From Phycomyces nitens (taxonomy: Eukaryota; Mucoromycota; Mucoromycetes; Mucorales; Phycomycetaceae), in the NCBI GenBank assembly GCA_022702545.1, contig JAHRBC010000006.1:310001-374000 (forward strand): 64,000 bases of DNA, written 5' to 3'. Below are positions 11,919 to 24,043 of the stretch, piece by piece; the first letter of the stretch is position 1, and each line of letters starts with the position of its first letter. The translations under genes and the position numbers were made by a program. The notes under the pieces were generated by a model. It did no database searches, was not told the DNA's origin, and was given only the letters and a program-made list of their open reading frames with translations.

Positions 11919-12052
11919 CAGTCGTTGCTAAATAATTTTGAGCGGACGTAATGACGTCGAGGTTTTAATTAAAAAAAAAAAGGTTTAAAAGGGGCAGAGG
12001 TTTCGAGTTGCCAAGACGCGTTTATCGACTCTTTTTACAACAATATATCGCC

Positions 12053-13177
12053 ATGGGAAAAGACTATTACGAAATCCTCGGTGTCTCCAAGGACGCAGAC
12101 GACGAAGGAATCAAGAAGGCTTACCGAAAACAAGGTACGCTTAAAGTTCTTTAGAGGCCGTCAAACTCACCAAATCACCCAGCCCTAAAGTGGCATCCCG
12201 ACAGAAACAAGGATCAGCCAGAGCTTGCAAACTCCAAGTTCCAAGAGATTGGCGAGGCATTTGAAGTCCTGAGCGACAAGAACAAGCGTGCGGTCTATGA
12301 TCAATATGGTGAAGAAGGTCTCAAGGGTGGAGGCGGATCTGGTCCAAGCACCCACAGCACCCACACATCTACCAACATGGGCGGATTCCCTGCCGGATTC
12401 AGCTTCCCCAGTGGTACTTCTACCTTTTCTTTCTCTTCTACGGGTGGCATGCCGGGATCACACAAGGGATTCAGCCCGTCCAATGCCGATGATATCTTTA
12501 AACACTTCTTTTCTTCGTTTGGAAGTGGTGCCGGAGGTATGGGAATGGACGATGATGAACCTATGCCCGAGCGCTTCTCTTTTGGAGGTATTCCCAGAGG
12601 AACGTCTACCTTTAGAACCAGCCAGGGCTTCTCTCAAAAGCCTTCTGCCATCAAGCGGACCCTTCCGATCTCTCTCGAGGACCTGTATACCGGCACAACC
12701 AAGCGTCTCAAGGTTACCCGCAAGACCCGCGACAGTGCCACAGGACAGCTGGTCATGGCTGACAAGATTCTCAGTATCGATGTCAAGCCGGGATGGAAGG
12801 CCGGAACCAAGATTCGGTTCCCTGGCGAGGGAGATGAGCTCGAGAATGGAGAAGTACAGGACATTGAGTTTGTGGTTGAAGAGAAGGAGCATGCTGTATT
12901 CAAGAGAGACGGAGACAACCTTGCAATCAAGATCGACTTGACTTTTGTAGAGGCCATGGCCGGCTTCTCCAGAAAGATCCAAACCCTCGATGGACGGACG
13001 TTGAACATCAGCTCTCAGGCGGTTATCCAGCCTGGCCAGACATCCCGGGTTCCCAACGAAGGCATGCCGAATTCCAAGACTGGCAAAAAGGGTGACATGA
13101 TAATCAACTATGAGATCAAGTTCCCTACCGAACTTACTCCAGCACAGAAAGAAGGGCTCCAAAGAGTGTTTGCCTAA
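12053..13177 (+). CDS. Class B J-domain co-chaperone (Sis1/DNAJB type)
   Basis: Hsp40 that delivers unfolded clients to Hsp70 and stimulates its ATPase in cytosol/nucleus (family knowledge). Two exons, 12053-12134 and 12183-13177 (48-nt intron), 358 aa. The J domain starts [20 protein letters not shown] and carries the HPD triad at ~32-34 (KWHPDRNKD). A Gly/Phe/Ser/Thr-rich linker follows (~65-185), then two client-binding beta domains ([48 protein letters not shown]) and a short C-terminal dimerisation segment ([10 protein letters not shown]). There is no cysteine-rich zinc region, so it is type II rather than Ydj1-like. The upstream flank has a heat-shock-element-like palindrome. It converges with the large kelch gene. 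Confidence 0.95.
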
Positions 13178-13516
13178 TTTACGCGTCGTATTTCCCTTGT
13201 ACATACGTTCTATCTTGTACATTTCATCACCATAGAAACGCTGGGTCCAATTTATCCAACGTTTAAGCCCCAGAGAGACCAAAAAACAAACTCGAGTCTT
13301 TTCTATAGTGTATATCTTTATCCTATCTACAATGGGTGCCATTTATTGACCCCAATTATATACCTGAATAAAATGTATTCACTCTTTATAATCCCAAAGA
13401 TGTTGGTGTCATATTCTTTTGGGTTTGACGGATATAAAAGTATATATAGCAATTCATGGAATATTGTAACACTTGGGCATTCAACAAGAACCATCATTTT
13501 TTTTCATATCATTAGT
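13178..13516. other. Convergent 3' flanks, no gene seen
   Basis: 339 bp between the stop codons of the Hsp40 gene (+) and the large kelch gene (-). AT-rich with AATAAA-like sites on both strands; no gene. Confidence 0.5.
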
Positions 13517-16457
13517 CTATCGTTCATTTATTAACCCTTGTTGGGATTCATTTGAAAGTGTGGCATCAGAGCTCTCAAACTTCTTTTGCTTGATTGATTC
13601 TGAAAGCTCTTCAAAAATCTCGCTATTGACATAGTATGCTTTCAATAGTTTCTCTGTCAGTTGTATGCGCTCCTCCACGCGAGCCAGGCGCTGCCTCTGA
13701 TCAAACTGGTCTTCTTCTATTCCACACTCGGGGTACTTTTCTTCATTAAGAGATTGGCGACTATCTGGACCAAGGGCGCCCATGGGGAGGTATACGGAAT
13801 CAGCAAGAGGTATAGATGTATAGTTGGACTCAAATCGATCGGCCAGAGTCTCTTTAAATGACCGTCGTGCTGGACCAACAGACCATCGTTGGATGATTCC
13901 CCAGGGAGAGTTTGGCCGGAAACCAAACAGCCAGACCTGAAATGCCACTGAAAGAGATATTACACCTCCCACGGATCCCAAGACGCTTAGGAATGTCGAC
14001 CGTCTTTCTTCTAAAAGGGTTACTTTGGCATAGTTGTTTGGGAACACCTTGAGATTGCTCAAATGGTAGGATCCTCTGTTTTGGATAAATGAGCTTACGA
14101 CACCCGGACGGAAATTTGTGGTCAACTCTGGGGTATGGTTGTAGATTGGCAAGAAGCCAACCATATTCCAGCCACTATCTGTAAGATATTGGTGGTCTTG
14201 GATCTGGTATCCTAAAGTAACCACACTCTTTGGTGAAATGCTGTATACATTTACGGCATATCTGTCGTCTAGATCGGCTATGATCCAGTCATTGATCTGG
14301 GCAGCGCCAAGTTGCTGTTTGATGTCGGTTGTAGTGATATTATAATAGGCCACATTGGGATTCATTCCAGGTGGATAGAATGTGGTATGGATTGCGCCTG
14401 TAACAGAATTGTTTCCATAGAAAGAAAACACCAATGTAGTTCCATTTCCATACCCTCCTGTCTTGTCTGACAAGCCAAACCACGTTGGAGCAGCATACAA
14501 GAAGCAAGCGACCTCTCCAAGTCTGTCTGAAAAGGCGGGTTGATGAATGTTTAGATCGAGTGGTGTGATGAATTGCATGCAGTCGTATCCTTCATCAGTG
14601 GAGCAAATGATGTGTGGCCGGTTGTTTGCACTGGTACTTGGGCTATTCGACCATCCGTCAAAGCAGACCCGGATGTCTGTATAGAAAAAGATATCAGCAA
14701 CATTCAATAGTTGACATGTATACTTTTACCTGGCGTTTGGATAGTGGCTTCATCAGAACTGATTGTAATTGTTGCTATGGAGCTATTTACAACCTCCCAC
14801 ACAGTATATGAAAAGAAGAATGCCAAGAGAAGAAAAATAAAGCCTCTAAACACCAGCCGACATCCTTCTGCCCAGACTGGCTCTCCCAGACTATATTACA
14901 AGTAATGTTAAATGACAGTAGGCACGTTTGAAAACTATAATCTTTACCGAGGGCTCCAGATAATATTGCAGAAAAAATTAAGCAAAAAGGAGCGTATATA
15001 TCTTTGGCTTTTCCAGACACACACCAAAAGTATAGCAGCCAGGGCAATGGATCCAATAACTATTCCTGCAATTGAACCACCTCCTAGACCAGTAGAAGGT
15101 CTGGCTCCCAACTGGGCAGCCTTTATATCCTGGAAACTTCTTATCCAAAGCAAGGCCGGTGCGGTCTGGTTGTTGAAATGAAGTATGTTGATATCGTTTC
15201 TTGTGGTCGTTATAGATTGTCCTAATTTATTTACTTTTTAGTTTTGGATCTGTAGTCTGCAGACATACCATATGCAATGACCAGATTGTCGGCACCGATA
15301 TATCCCATTGAAGCCTGGTTTCGAGGTGCAGGAGGATATCCCTGGGTTAGAGGCAATGACCATGTCCAAGTAGACGTATCCAGGAAGAACATATTGTTGG
15401 ACACGGCCTCTTTTGTTTGATCATATCCTTCCAGACCTTTATATAGATTAGCTTCTTGTATCACACATCTGTTGGCTTACCTCCAAACAGTATAATGGTC
15501 TCTTGATCGGGACCTAAAGAGGTACAAAGGATGGGCGTACAGATCTTATTAACCTGTTGATCTGTTTTTTTAATATATAAAAACAAAAACTTACCGAGAA
15601 TTGAACTTGCACTGGTTCTTTCTGTAAAAGAGACCCCACCAACATTTCGGGTCGAAAATGTGTCTTTAATAGTATCATACACAATTACTTCTTTAGATCC
15701 CAGGGAAAGCAGATCTGACCGTTTATCTAAGCTTGTACTCCCACCAGCAAATACTATTAGGCCATTCCTACACAACCAAGTTGACCAAGTTACTCAGAGG
15801 CCTTGCTTTTAATGAAATCACAAAAAGACCTTACGGAAGTGCAGTTGCTGTGTGAGAATTGATTGTTCTTTGGCCTTTTATTGTGAGATTAGTGAATTGG
15901 TTGTAAAGAGGGTCATAGGCATAGAACTCATTGAGTTTGTCGTTGTTGGCGTATGCAACGCCACCATAGATATATATCTTGCCGTTGGGTGCCAGGGTTG
16001 CGGTATAGTCTCTTCGGGATGACGGCACAACACTGTTATTAGGAAATATGATCTCGTTCCAAAAGCGATCTGGGCCATTGAAATTATAGGTATAGACTTT
16101 GAGGGTATCGTTCTTTTGGTTATCTGGGTATCTTCCGATGAACAGGAGAACAGTGTCAGTCTCGGCAAGGTATATTGTGGTCGAACGAGCACAGAGAGGA
16201 CCGGGAGTTTGCTGGTATACGTTCTCATAGGCCACATCTTGTCCGTCATTTATCAATGATATTGAGGTGAATAGATTGGTGAATTCTTCTTTGTACGTTC
16301 CACCTCCATAGGTATAAAATGAATTTCCACGACTGAATGATGAAGAGCCTAACCGGTTATCTATATCTCCAACAAGATCGGAGGACATTACATAGGATCC
16401 ATTGACGCCAATAAAATAGAGTACTAGGCCAAACAACCAGCTATTCAGAATATACAT
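13517..16457 (-). CDS. Large kelch-repeat protein with three membrane segments
   Basis: Seven exons on the minus strand: 16457-15835, 15767-15595, 15513-15481, 15436-15269, 15221-14948, 14890-14730 and 14676-13517. All phases close; 863 aa. The start MYILNSWLFGLVLYFIGVNG is a signal peptide/anchor. Residues ~25-330 form a kelch-type propeller (IYIYGGVAY, LIVFAGGSTS, IILFGG). TM1 at ~383-405 (GSIAGIVIGSIALAAILLV) is followed by SPRLGEPVWAE and TM2 at ~440-460. A ~240-residue extracytoplasmic domain rich in N-glycosylation sites and cysteines comes next, then TM3 at ~706-730 and a cytosolic tail with FGFRPNSPWG and a coiled-coil-like acidic region. The joining of kelch and C-terminal halves rests on a phase-matched 57-nt intron (14947-14891); two adjacent genes are a less likely alternative because the C-terminal half has no good ATG. 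Function unknown. Confidence 0.78.
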
Positions 16458-17567
16458 ACAGGCAATATCTATAAGAAATAATAGGAAAAATATCCGTGTC
16501 CACGTATATATATATATATATATATTTATATAAATATATATATAAAAATATTTAAAAGGAAAGAGGCTTAAGAAGAAAGAAAAGGAAATATAACTTGGAA
16601 TACGGTCAACCAAAGCCAAGCTTTCGCCATTACACAAAGTTACTAATATCTCTAATTTCCAAGGGTTTCCTGGACACAAAGGTTAATACTGTGTATATTT
16701 TATATACTATAAATACTCGAAAGATCTAATAACAGTTTTTGAGACCATTGTTTGTCATTGAATCATATGCATTTGACCTTTGCTATAAAACGGGATCTTT
16801 TGTTTCCGGCATCTAGAAAACTCCTTTGGGTTAAGTCTAAGCCGATGCTAAGCTTTATACCTAAATTACTTTGAAATCTACAATAGGCTGTAATTAGAAG
16901 GTGACCAAAGCAACAGAGCACTAAGTTGGTGTCCTGACCACTGTATCCCCACAAAACTTGCTTATATTACATTTTCTTACCAAAGAATAAACCACAATCT
17001 TTTCTTTCCGTTACAATATTACTTGCTACCACACGACATATTATATACAGAACTCTCATCACAATCAATACATCATTTCAAAGGCAATAGCCTAGCAAAT
17101 TAGAATACATTACATTTCCAAAGAAGAAGAAGAAAGGAATTTTGTATTCACAATAGTTTTTATTGGGATTTCAAAAAAGCAATTCCAATTACCTTTCAAC
17201 TCATTTATCAACCATTAAAGTCTCTTACAAGGCCCAGCTATAGAAAACTGACAAGCGAGTCCGCGGTAGCAAAGTGTCTTGTGTACAATAAAACGTCATG
17301 TACTGTAGGACATCATATATTTGAGCAATAAAATGGGATCTAAGCCTAGATCTAATGATTCAATAGTACGACCAACAAGAAGAACAATCGTTAAATTTAT
17401 GAATAGGAATTTATGGACGGATAAAATGGTGTATGTGCCTAGAAACGTGTATTGTAAGAGGATTAAGGTTATTGTGAATTTATTTCCACTGCAATGAATT
17501 GCTTAATACAAATATCAACAGATTCTTTGAGAGTTCAATGGTTTATTGAGAGTATACGGTTATGCTC
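16458..17567. other. Intergenic, no gene seen
   Basis: About 1.1 kb upstream of the large kelch gene. It contains a TA/TTTATA tract at 16503-16551 close to the start codon. Short frames (for example 16763-16954) have no domain. Confidence 0.5.
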
Positions 17568-18410
17568 TTAGTCTCTTTTGACGATATCGGCTAGTAAAGG
17601 ACCATTGCTATTCTTGTGCTTTTGAGAACGCTGAGAAGGAGTATACAAAACTGTCATTTCTGCTATATCATTTGGAGCATCATAATATTCCTCCCCATCA
17701 GAATCAATCGTTTGGTCGCCTTTGGTCAAGATAGTTTCACAAGATGGGGCTGGTTTCTTTTTCTTGTCAGTATGAGCATGTTCGTCAATTGGCTTTGTGG
17801 GTACAGAGGTTAACATGGAGTCAATTGGCAGATGTTATAAATACTTGCATTTTCATCCACTGATCTTGGATACTTTCTTTTCCTTTCAGCTATCCAACTC
17901 GCGACTTCCTCTTCTGAATACACCTTCTCTGTCGGCTTGGAATTTTCTGGAGAAGATTCCTTACTATAGAATATATACTTTTAGCTTTAATTCTGGCTTC
18001 ATTTCTCAAGGACATTAAACCCTTACCCTTTAGAAGGCTTGGGTAAGGCGTGAACTTTGTTACAATGTATTCTGACTAGTTTGGGAGATCCAGAGAATTG
18101 GCACAACGTACAATCCACGTGACTGCTTATATGATTCTTCCAAGCATAGAACGTGTTGTAGACTCCTTTGCAACACGTGAATCTGGCTGTGGGTAAACAA
18201 CTGTGTATTTCATGGCATTTGGACCTACTCTTTATCTCCTGGTCTTGGCACACGAAGAAATGAGGCTGCTTGTCCATATCTGTAGCTAGACAGATATCCT
18301 GGAACGCCTTGTCCGAATACCATGGGATTAGTGTTATGATCATCTCTGTATCTCTGGCGTGGGTCTCTTGGACGATGGTCAATGGGGGCGAATTGCCGAT
18401 CTTGAGACAT
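17568..18410 (-). CDS. NUFIP1: NUFIP1-like zinc-finger protein (box C/D snoRNP assembly)
   Basis: NUFIP1/Rsa1-family proteins scaffold R2TP-dependent assembly of box C/D snoRNPs in the nucleus (family knowledge). Exons on the minus strand: 18410-18229, 18182-18027, 17963-17845 and tentatively 17719-17568; about 202 aa. Seen: a polar N-terminus (MSQDRQFAPIDHRPRDPRQ), then a paired Cys/His finger (FTCCKGVYNTFYAWKNHISS followed by HVDCTLC and HCNKVH), then the NUFIP core motif SEEEVASWIAERKRKYPRS. The finger plus this W-x3-R-x3-YP motif are what identify the family. The exon 2 join uses GTAGGT...GCCAG. The last exon is uncertain: the neatest intron by size would end the protein after a few residues, whereas the in-phase choice (125-nt intron 17844-17720) adds an acidic tail ending PLLADIVKRD. 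Short for the family. Confidence 0.75.
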
Positions 18411-18435
18411 TTAAATTTTGCAGAAAACAAAAAGG

Positions 18436-18467
<32 letters not shown>

Positions 18468-18974
18468 GTATATATATATATATATAATGAGGTAGATTAC
18501 TGCTTTGTGAATCAATTGCAATGGGATTTTGAATGGTTGTAGAAAATGAATCCTGCAATTACCTCTACAAATAATGTGGAATATATTTTTCGGGTTTCCA
18601 CAAAAGGATAGTCGCTGAATTGTTGTGACACACCTATGGACAGTCAATTATTCAAGTCATGCCCCAATTTGAATCAATAAAATATATTGATTGATTTAAA
18701 GGCAAAGAATACATGTACTTCTTGACCATTATCAATACTTGATTATATATTTCCATTAAAGGATAATTCCGTATTTACAAAGTTGGATCTTGGCCAACCA
18801 ATATCCTTTCTGGGATCAAGATCACATAAGAATAGTCTGGTTAGGATGATGTCTACTTTTAAACCCTATATCATAATGGCTTGTAGAAAAAAGAAAAAAA
18901 AAAGAAAAAAGGATTGATTCAAATCAAGGAGGCACAAAATACATGCTTTTCTTACTAAACATTGTATCTACCCC
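18411..18974. promoter_or_regulatory. Divergent promoter region, NUFIP1-like / TMEM184-like
   Basis: 564 bp between divergent starts. It holds a TG/TATG/TA microsatellite at 18434-18486 only ~25 bp upstream of the NUFIP1-like ATG, and an A-rich run near 18888-18910. No further gene. Confidence 0.45.
18434..18486. repeat. Compound TG/TATG/TA microsatellite
   Basis: (TG)9-10, then (TATG)3, then (TA)n over ~53 bp, in the 5' leader/promoter of the NUFIP1-like gene. Confidence 0.85.
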
Positions 18975-20354
18975 ATGAGTCATATGGAATGTCCCACTCC
19001 TCCTGGATTCCAAGAGAATGCAGGGTTGTATGTCAAGCTGATTGGATGTATGGATTGCAATCTCACCATTCTCTCTAGTCGTCCAGGATTCAATTTTCTT
19101 GACATGCTTGAGTACCCTTCACGTATGTTGAGCCGAATCACTTTCAATGACTAACATTGGTTGCAGAATCCTGGCATATCTGGGGCTGGGGGGTCTCTCT
19201 GGTATTTGCGGCTGCAACGTGGATAGCTGCACTGGTATTGATATGGAAGCACGTCAATAATTACTAGTAAGCCCTCTGCAGAACCCAATCATTACAGGGC
19301 ACTAAACCTTTTGTGTTTTAAAAGCGACCCAAAGACACAGAGACATAAGCTTCGTGTGATTCTCTATCCGCCAGTCTACTCAACCCTGTCATGGTTTTCC
19401 TATCTTCGCTATGACTATTCGACAACCATTGAGTTCTTTGCAACCGTATTCGAGGCATTTGCTGTCTATAATCTCTATACTTGCCTCCAGGCCTATCTCC
19501 AGCCCTTTCGTAAAGAGGCAGAAGGAACCAAAGAGCCAATGACAGCAAGAATGTTTCATATGTTTAGTGTACATGTGTAGGTATCAATGTATGGACGACC
19601 AATTCCTCATGTATAGTTTAGGAACTCAAAATGGGGCATGCACTTTCGAATCATTACCGATATTCTCGTCTTACAGTTTCCCATATGGTGAGCATATTCC
19701 TCGCAAGTAACCCGAGACTTATCCGAATCTGTAATTAGGTCCATTCTAGACTCCTTTATTTCAATCTTTGCCGAGTACAAAGGCGTCTATTGCCAAGGCA
19801 GCTATTCGTTTAGAGGAGCCTATGTGTACCTGGTCATAATCAACTTTGTGTCTCTGTCTGTGATCCTCAGTGCTCTTTTTACCTATCTTGCAGTGTTTCG
19901 TAACGAGTGGTTTGAAGGCAAGATCAAGGCGCACGGCATGTTTTGGTGTGTCAAGGGCCCGATTATGTTTATTTTTTATTTTGGCCAAATACTCCTAACT
20001 GGTCTTACGAGTGCAAAGGTGATACGAGGTACAGACGGAACCAATTCAGCAGATTCGGTTGCATGGCCAGCCGATGCGGTCAAACACGGATTATATGTTA
20101 TCATTGTCTGCACTGTAATGGTGGTTGACATTGGCCTCATGTTCAAGTACTTTGGGCCGGCTGATAACATTCAACATGCGCGTGAAAATGGAATAGAAAA
20201 GATGTCTGTTTGGTGGGCCATTGTCGATGGATATCTAGTCTACATTCCCGAATTCCTTTACAATCTTCTCTGTTGTGGAGCAGACTCGTATCGCCTGATG
20301 CGCAAACGAGTGGAACTGAGGAGACGAAGGAATAGAGAAAAGCTTAGTAGGTGA
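18975..20354 (+). CDS. TMEM184/organic solute transporter alpha-like (DUF300) membrane protein
   Basis: Predicted seven-helix membrane protein of the Solute_trans_a (DUF300) family; in fungi these are usually vacuolar/endomembrane proteins of unclear transport role. Five exons: 18975-19122, 19167-19266, 19325-19576, 19622-19687 and 19739-20354; introns 44-58 nt, 393 aa. Family marks: the extracellular N-terminus ends before the TM helix WGVSLVFAAATWIAALVLIW. The loop motif DPKTQRHKLRVILYPPVYS then precedes SWFSYLRYDYS and the FEAFAVYNLYTCL helix. Later blocks are KGVYCQGSYSFRGAYVY, KPIMF-like VKGPIMFIFYFGQ and a Trp/Tyr-rich final TM stretch, followed by a basic tail RRRRNREK. A second in-frame ATG lies at 18984. 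The donor at 19577 (CATGT|GTAGGT) is the least certain junction. Divergent from the NUFIP1-like gene. Confidence 0.88.
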
Positions 20355-20697
20355 ACTCTTGCTCTTGACCAATGTATTCTATCTATACCATATCATACCA
20401 TATCATACCATATCATTTTATTAATATTTAAATACACACACACATATATACACACACATATACATATATATATATAAATATTTAAATTATTATAAATTAT
20501 AAATTAATTATATGGGGTGGGTGGCATGAGCAAAATGGCAAAAAGTCGCAAGATTGTGTGCACTTGGATCCATATGAGTGGTGGGAGTAGGCCCATCCCG
20601 CTCAACCAACCGTTTCACGAATCAGGCAAACCGCACAAAATAGTCAATTCTTCTTCTTTTCTTTTTATTATTTTATTATTGCGATTCATGCCACGAC
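20355..20697. other. Intergenic with short repeats
   Basis: 343 bp between co-directional genes. It contains three copies of an ATACCATATC unit (20388-20415) and a CA/TA microsatellite (20434-20480). The last 60 bp upstream of 20698 are T-rich (promoter/5' UTR). Confidence 0.5.
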
Positions 20698-23652
20698 ATG
20701 CTTCGTCTCAACTCTATAGCCCTCTCAGCTATCCTCATCTCTTTCGTCATCAATCTCACAAGCTGTCTAGAGCTCCAATGTCCTCAAAAGCACTTTTATC
20801 TCATTGATCAATGTCCTTCACATGCTGACAATCCATTCTCAAATCCCTCTTTTATTGTGCAATCAATAAAGCCAGCCAGCTCACAGCACCCTCTATCCTT
20901 CAAATCGTATGAATCACCAGAAACACACAGACCATCTCCAGCTAGTCAGTCTACTGCCATTACAACCGAGACACCTTTGCAGAATACAAAGCCAACTATT
21001 CGCAGCACTGGACCCGATCAGACCAACCCTTCCCGCCCACCACTGGTTTCTTTTGAAGACTGGCAGCGGCAGTTATTGCAGTCTGAAGACGAGCGTCCCC
21101 ATAAAAAGAAATCCGGATCTCACACTGGGCGAGAAAAGCAGCTTGGCCAGCAAATGATCGATAGTATCGATGGTGGGTTGGAAGGCGACCTTGGAGCAAT
21201 GTTTGAGGGACTCATTGGAATCACACCAAAGCCTGCTCCAAACAATGTGTATGAGGAAGGTGCCTATATTGAGCCCAAAAAATCGGCGCCTTCACCTTCA
21301 CCCCAGTCCAGCACCGACAAGAAAGTCCCAAGACCCTTTAAGCCATTACCAGTCAAGGCTCTCAAAGAAAGATTCAATTATGCCTCTACAGACTGTGCAG
21401 CAACCGTGAGATCTGCCAACAAGGAAGCAAAGGGAGCCAATTCAATTCTGTATGAATCCAAAGACCAGTATCTGCTGAACAAGTGCTCGGCAAACAAGTT
21501 TGTCATAATCAATCTCTGTGAGTCGATTCTGGTAGACACCATTGTGTTGGCAAATTTTGAGTTTTTCTCGAGTACTTTCAAGGACTTTAGAGTGTATGTG
21601 GCCGATCGATATCCTACAAAGGATTGGAAACTTTTGGGACAATGGCAGGCTCGTAACACAAGAGATCTTCAGGTAGATCAGATTATCCACTTTCCTCAAC
21701 TCACCTAGGATTTCTTAAAGGTGTTTAAAGTCCAAGACCGTGCTGGCTGGTCAGAGTACATGAAAATCGAGTTTCTTACGCACTATGGCCATGAATACTA
21801 TTGTCCACTCAGTCTAGTCCGCGTACACGGGATGCCGATGATGGAGTACTTTAATATTGTCGAAAGAAAGGGTCTCTCGGGAGACGGGGATGAAGATGTG
21901 TTTTTGGATGATGAGTCTCTGTGGCCTTCTGAAGTACGAGACGAGATTATTCAACCAAAGCGGGATGTTACAAATACTTCAGAGTATATTCCTGTCGCAA
22001 CAGAAGCCGAAGAAGAGCTGGCGATTGTAATTCCACCTGTCATTGTCGAAACCGTTACATCTTATTCCAAAGAAACACCCTCGTCAGAATCAAGCTCTCT
22101 CGAGGAAATCGCAAGTCACTCTTTACAAGCAACAGAGACACATCAATACGATCCTCCTACCACTACAGCCTACGGTCCAGTCGACACTAACCTGGCTGAT
22201 TCCAGCTCTACAAACCCAACCAAAGACAATGGCCAGATAAAGACCCCGGATATCATTAACTCGGTTGATACTGTGGATAAAGATGATCCCAATACTTGTG
22301 AACCCCCATCAAATGTGGGTGTGGATCAACTTAATTCCCAATTGTTTGAACAGGATGACATTGATTCATCCCTTACTCCCTCCTCTGATTCACAAGGCAT
22401 ATTTACGGCAATGGTCGAGGAGCATACAGCCAAACCAATCATCACCACATCTCTTGCTACAACTTCTGCAACCGTAACCGCCAGTAGCACCGGAACAGAA
22501 GAAAGTCGATCTGGAGCATCTACAAAGCTATCTTTTGGATCACACGGAAAGGAGTCCAACATCCAAGAGTCAATCTACAAGACCATTATGAAGCGACTGA
22601 ATATTCTTGAACTCAATGCCACCTTGTCCCAAAGATATTTGGATGAGCAAAACAAGATGCTCAATACCGTATTTGTAGAGATGGAAAAGAGACACCAGGA
22701 CCAGCTTATTTTACTTTTAGGACGTCTAAATGATACCGCAAGTCTAAGACTTGACAATATGGTATGTTGAGTAATCTGATCTCCAAAGACTATACTTATT
22801 GTGATTGTAAAATACAGAAACGTCGATACGAAGAGAGATACGAGGAATTGAAATCCCAGAGCCAGAGAGATGCCAGAGAAATGACGGTTAGATTAAACAT
22901 GCTGTCTGATCAAGTAAGATTCCACTTTATTTGGACCATTTGGACCATTTGGGAACTGATGAGTATACTAGATCACATTTGAGAAGCGAATGTCTACTGT
23001 GCAGCTAGTATGTCTGGTGGGATTCTTCATCTACACAGCCCTCTCTCGAGGCACCTTTTCTTCTCTTTCTCCTGTTATGCAAGCCCAGGCTGAAGAAAGG
23101 AAAAGACGAAGCTCGGCTGAAAATATGCTCAGTACGGGGCTAAAGCATGAAAAAGAAAAGACCAGCGTAAATACCTCAAAGAGTGTCGATGCAACCTCAT
23201 TTCAGAGCAAGGGCAGTGAAATACATCCTCTATCGGATGCAATTGTGCCAACCAGTATAGACACTAGAAAAGAGTTGCCATTGTTAAATAAGAAGCCATC
23301 TATCCTATTCAACGGCAATGGCCCCATCAGTCTTCCCGAGATTCCTCCTTTCCAGCCTAATGGCAATCAGTCCAAGGATGATAAAAGCAATCCTGAAGAA
23401 TTCTCTCACACACCAGCAACGACACCTATACCAGCAATTGCACCCACAGATCTTTCCACCCAGCATAGAGAACATCCAAAGTTAAGCCCAGAAAGCAACC
23501 CTAGTCTGCCCCTAGAAAGTTCATGCGAACGTGTGAGCACAAGGAAATCTGTCCAAGAACAACAAGGATCGCCAGTCAATGATGTCTCTTTAAAGCATTC
23601 AAGTAATGGGACCGAAAAGACATCCCTTGATACACTTTTAAACAAAAATTAA
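20698..23652 (+). CDS. SUN-domain membrane protein (Slp1/SUCO type)
   Basis: Member of the non-canonical SUN family (yeast Slp1, animal SUCO), ER/nuclear-envelope proteins implicated in folding or stability of membrane proteins. Four exons: 20698-21672, 21721-22761, 22818-22913 and 22972-23652; introns 48-58 nt, 930 aa. It has a signal peptide (MLRLNSIALSAILISFVINL), a linker with VSFEDWQRQLLQSED, and a central SUN domain at ~225-375. Seen in the SUN domain are RFNYASTDCAATV, FVIINLCESILVDTIVLANFEF and WLLG-like WKLLGQWQARNTRDLQ, then VFKVQDRAGWSEYMKIEFLT and GHEYYCPLSLVRVHG. A long acidic Ser/Thr region, a coiled coil (~620-705) and a transmembrane helix (~714-732, LVCLVGFFIYTALS) follow, with a polar tail. 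The central rather than C-terminal SUN position is what assigns it to the Slp1 branch. Topology: SUN domain in the lumen (inference). Confidence 0.92.
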
Positions 23653-24043
23653 TAATAATAATAATAATAGAATAAGTGAATTCATAGCATACGTTACTCT
23701 AGTACATTTTATATAAAGATTATGATTATAATAGATCCACCATATTAAAAAAGCCAATTGGTCTTTTGTGGATCATATTTATTGATATGTACATAAAGCT
23801 AAATGGTCTAAAATAGCTTACAAAATCTACCGGTTTTGAATGGCTTGTTAATAATATGCTTTAGACTTGCTCAAAAGTATAATGTGATTTACTACTGCAA
23901 GGTAAAAAGAAAGAGAAAGAAAAGAAAAGAAAGAAATAACCACAATATTTACCCCCAAAAGAAAAGATCTATTAATATAAACGTAAAGAAATATACATGT
24001 ATGCAACATGACCAGCGTCATGTAATCATGGACTTAAACTGCC
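23653..24043. other. Convergent 3' flanks, no gene seen
   Basis: 391 bp between the SUN gene (+) and the unknown minus-strand gene. It starts with an (AAT)6-like repeat right after the stop and contains an A/G-rich block at 23900-23940. No gene. Confidence 0.5.

Noticed and set aside
12458..13342. Long antisense frame over the Hsp40 gene
   Set aside because: Exact shadow of the J-protein coding region; no independent protein features.
14787..15056. Separate small membrane ORF between the two halves of the large kelch gene
   Set aside because: It is an out-of-frame reading across exon 6 and the adjoining introns; the phase-matched splice model explains the same DNA better.
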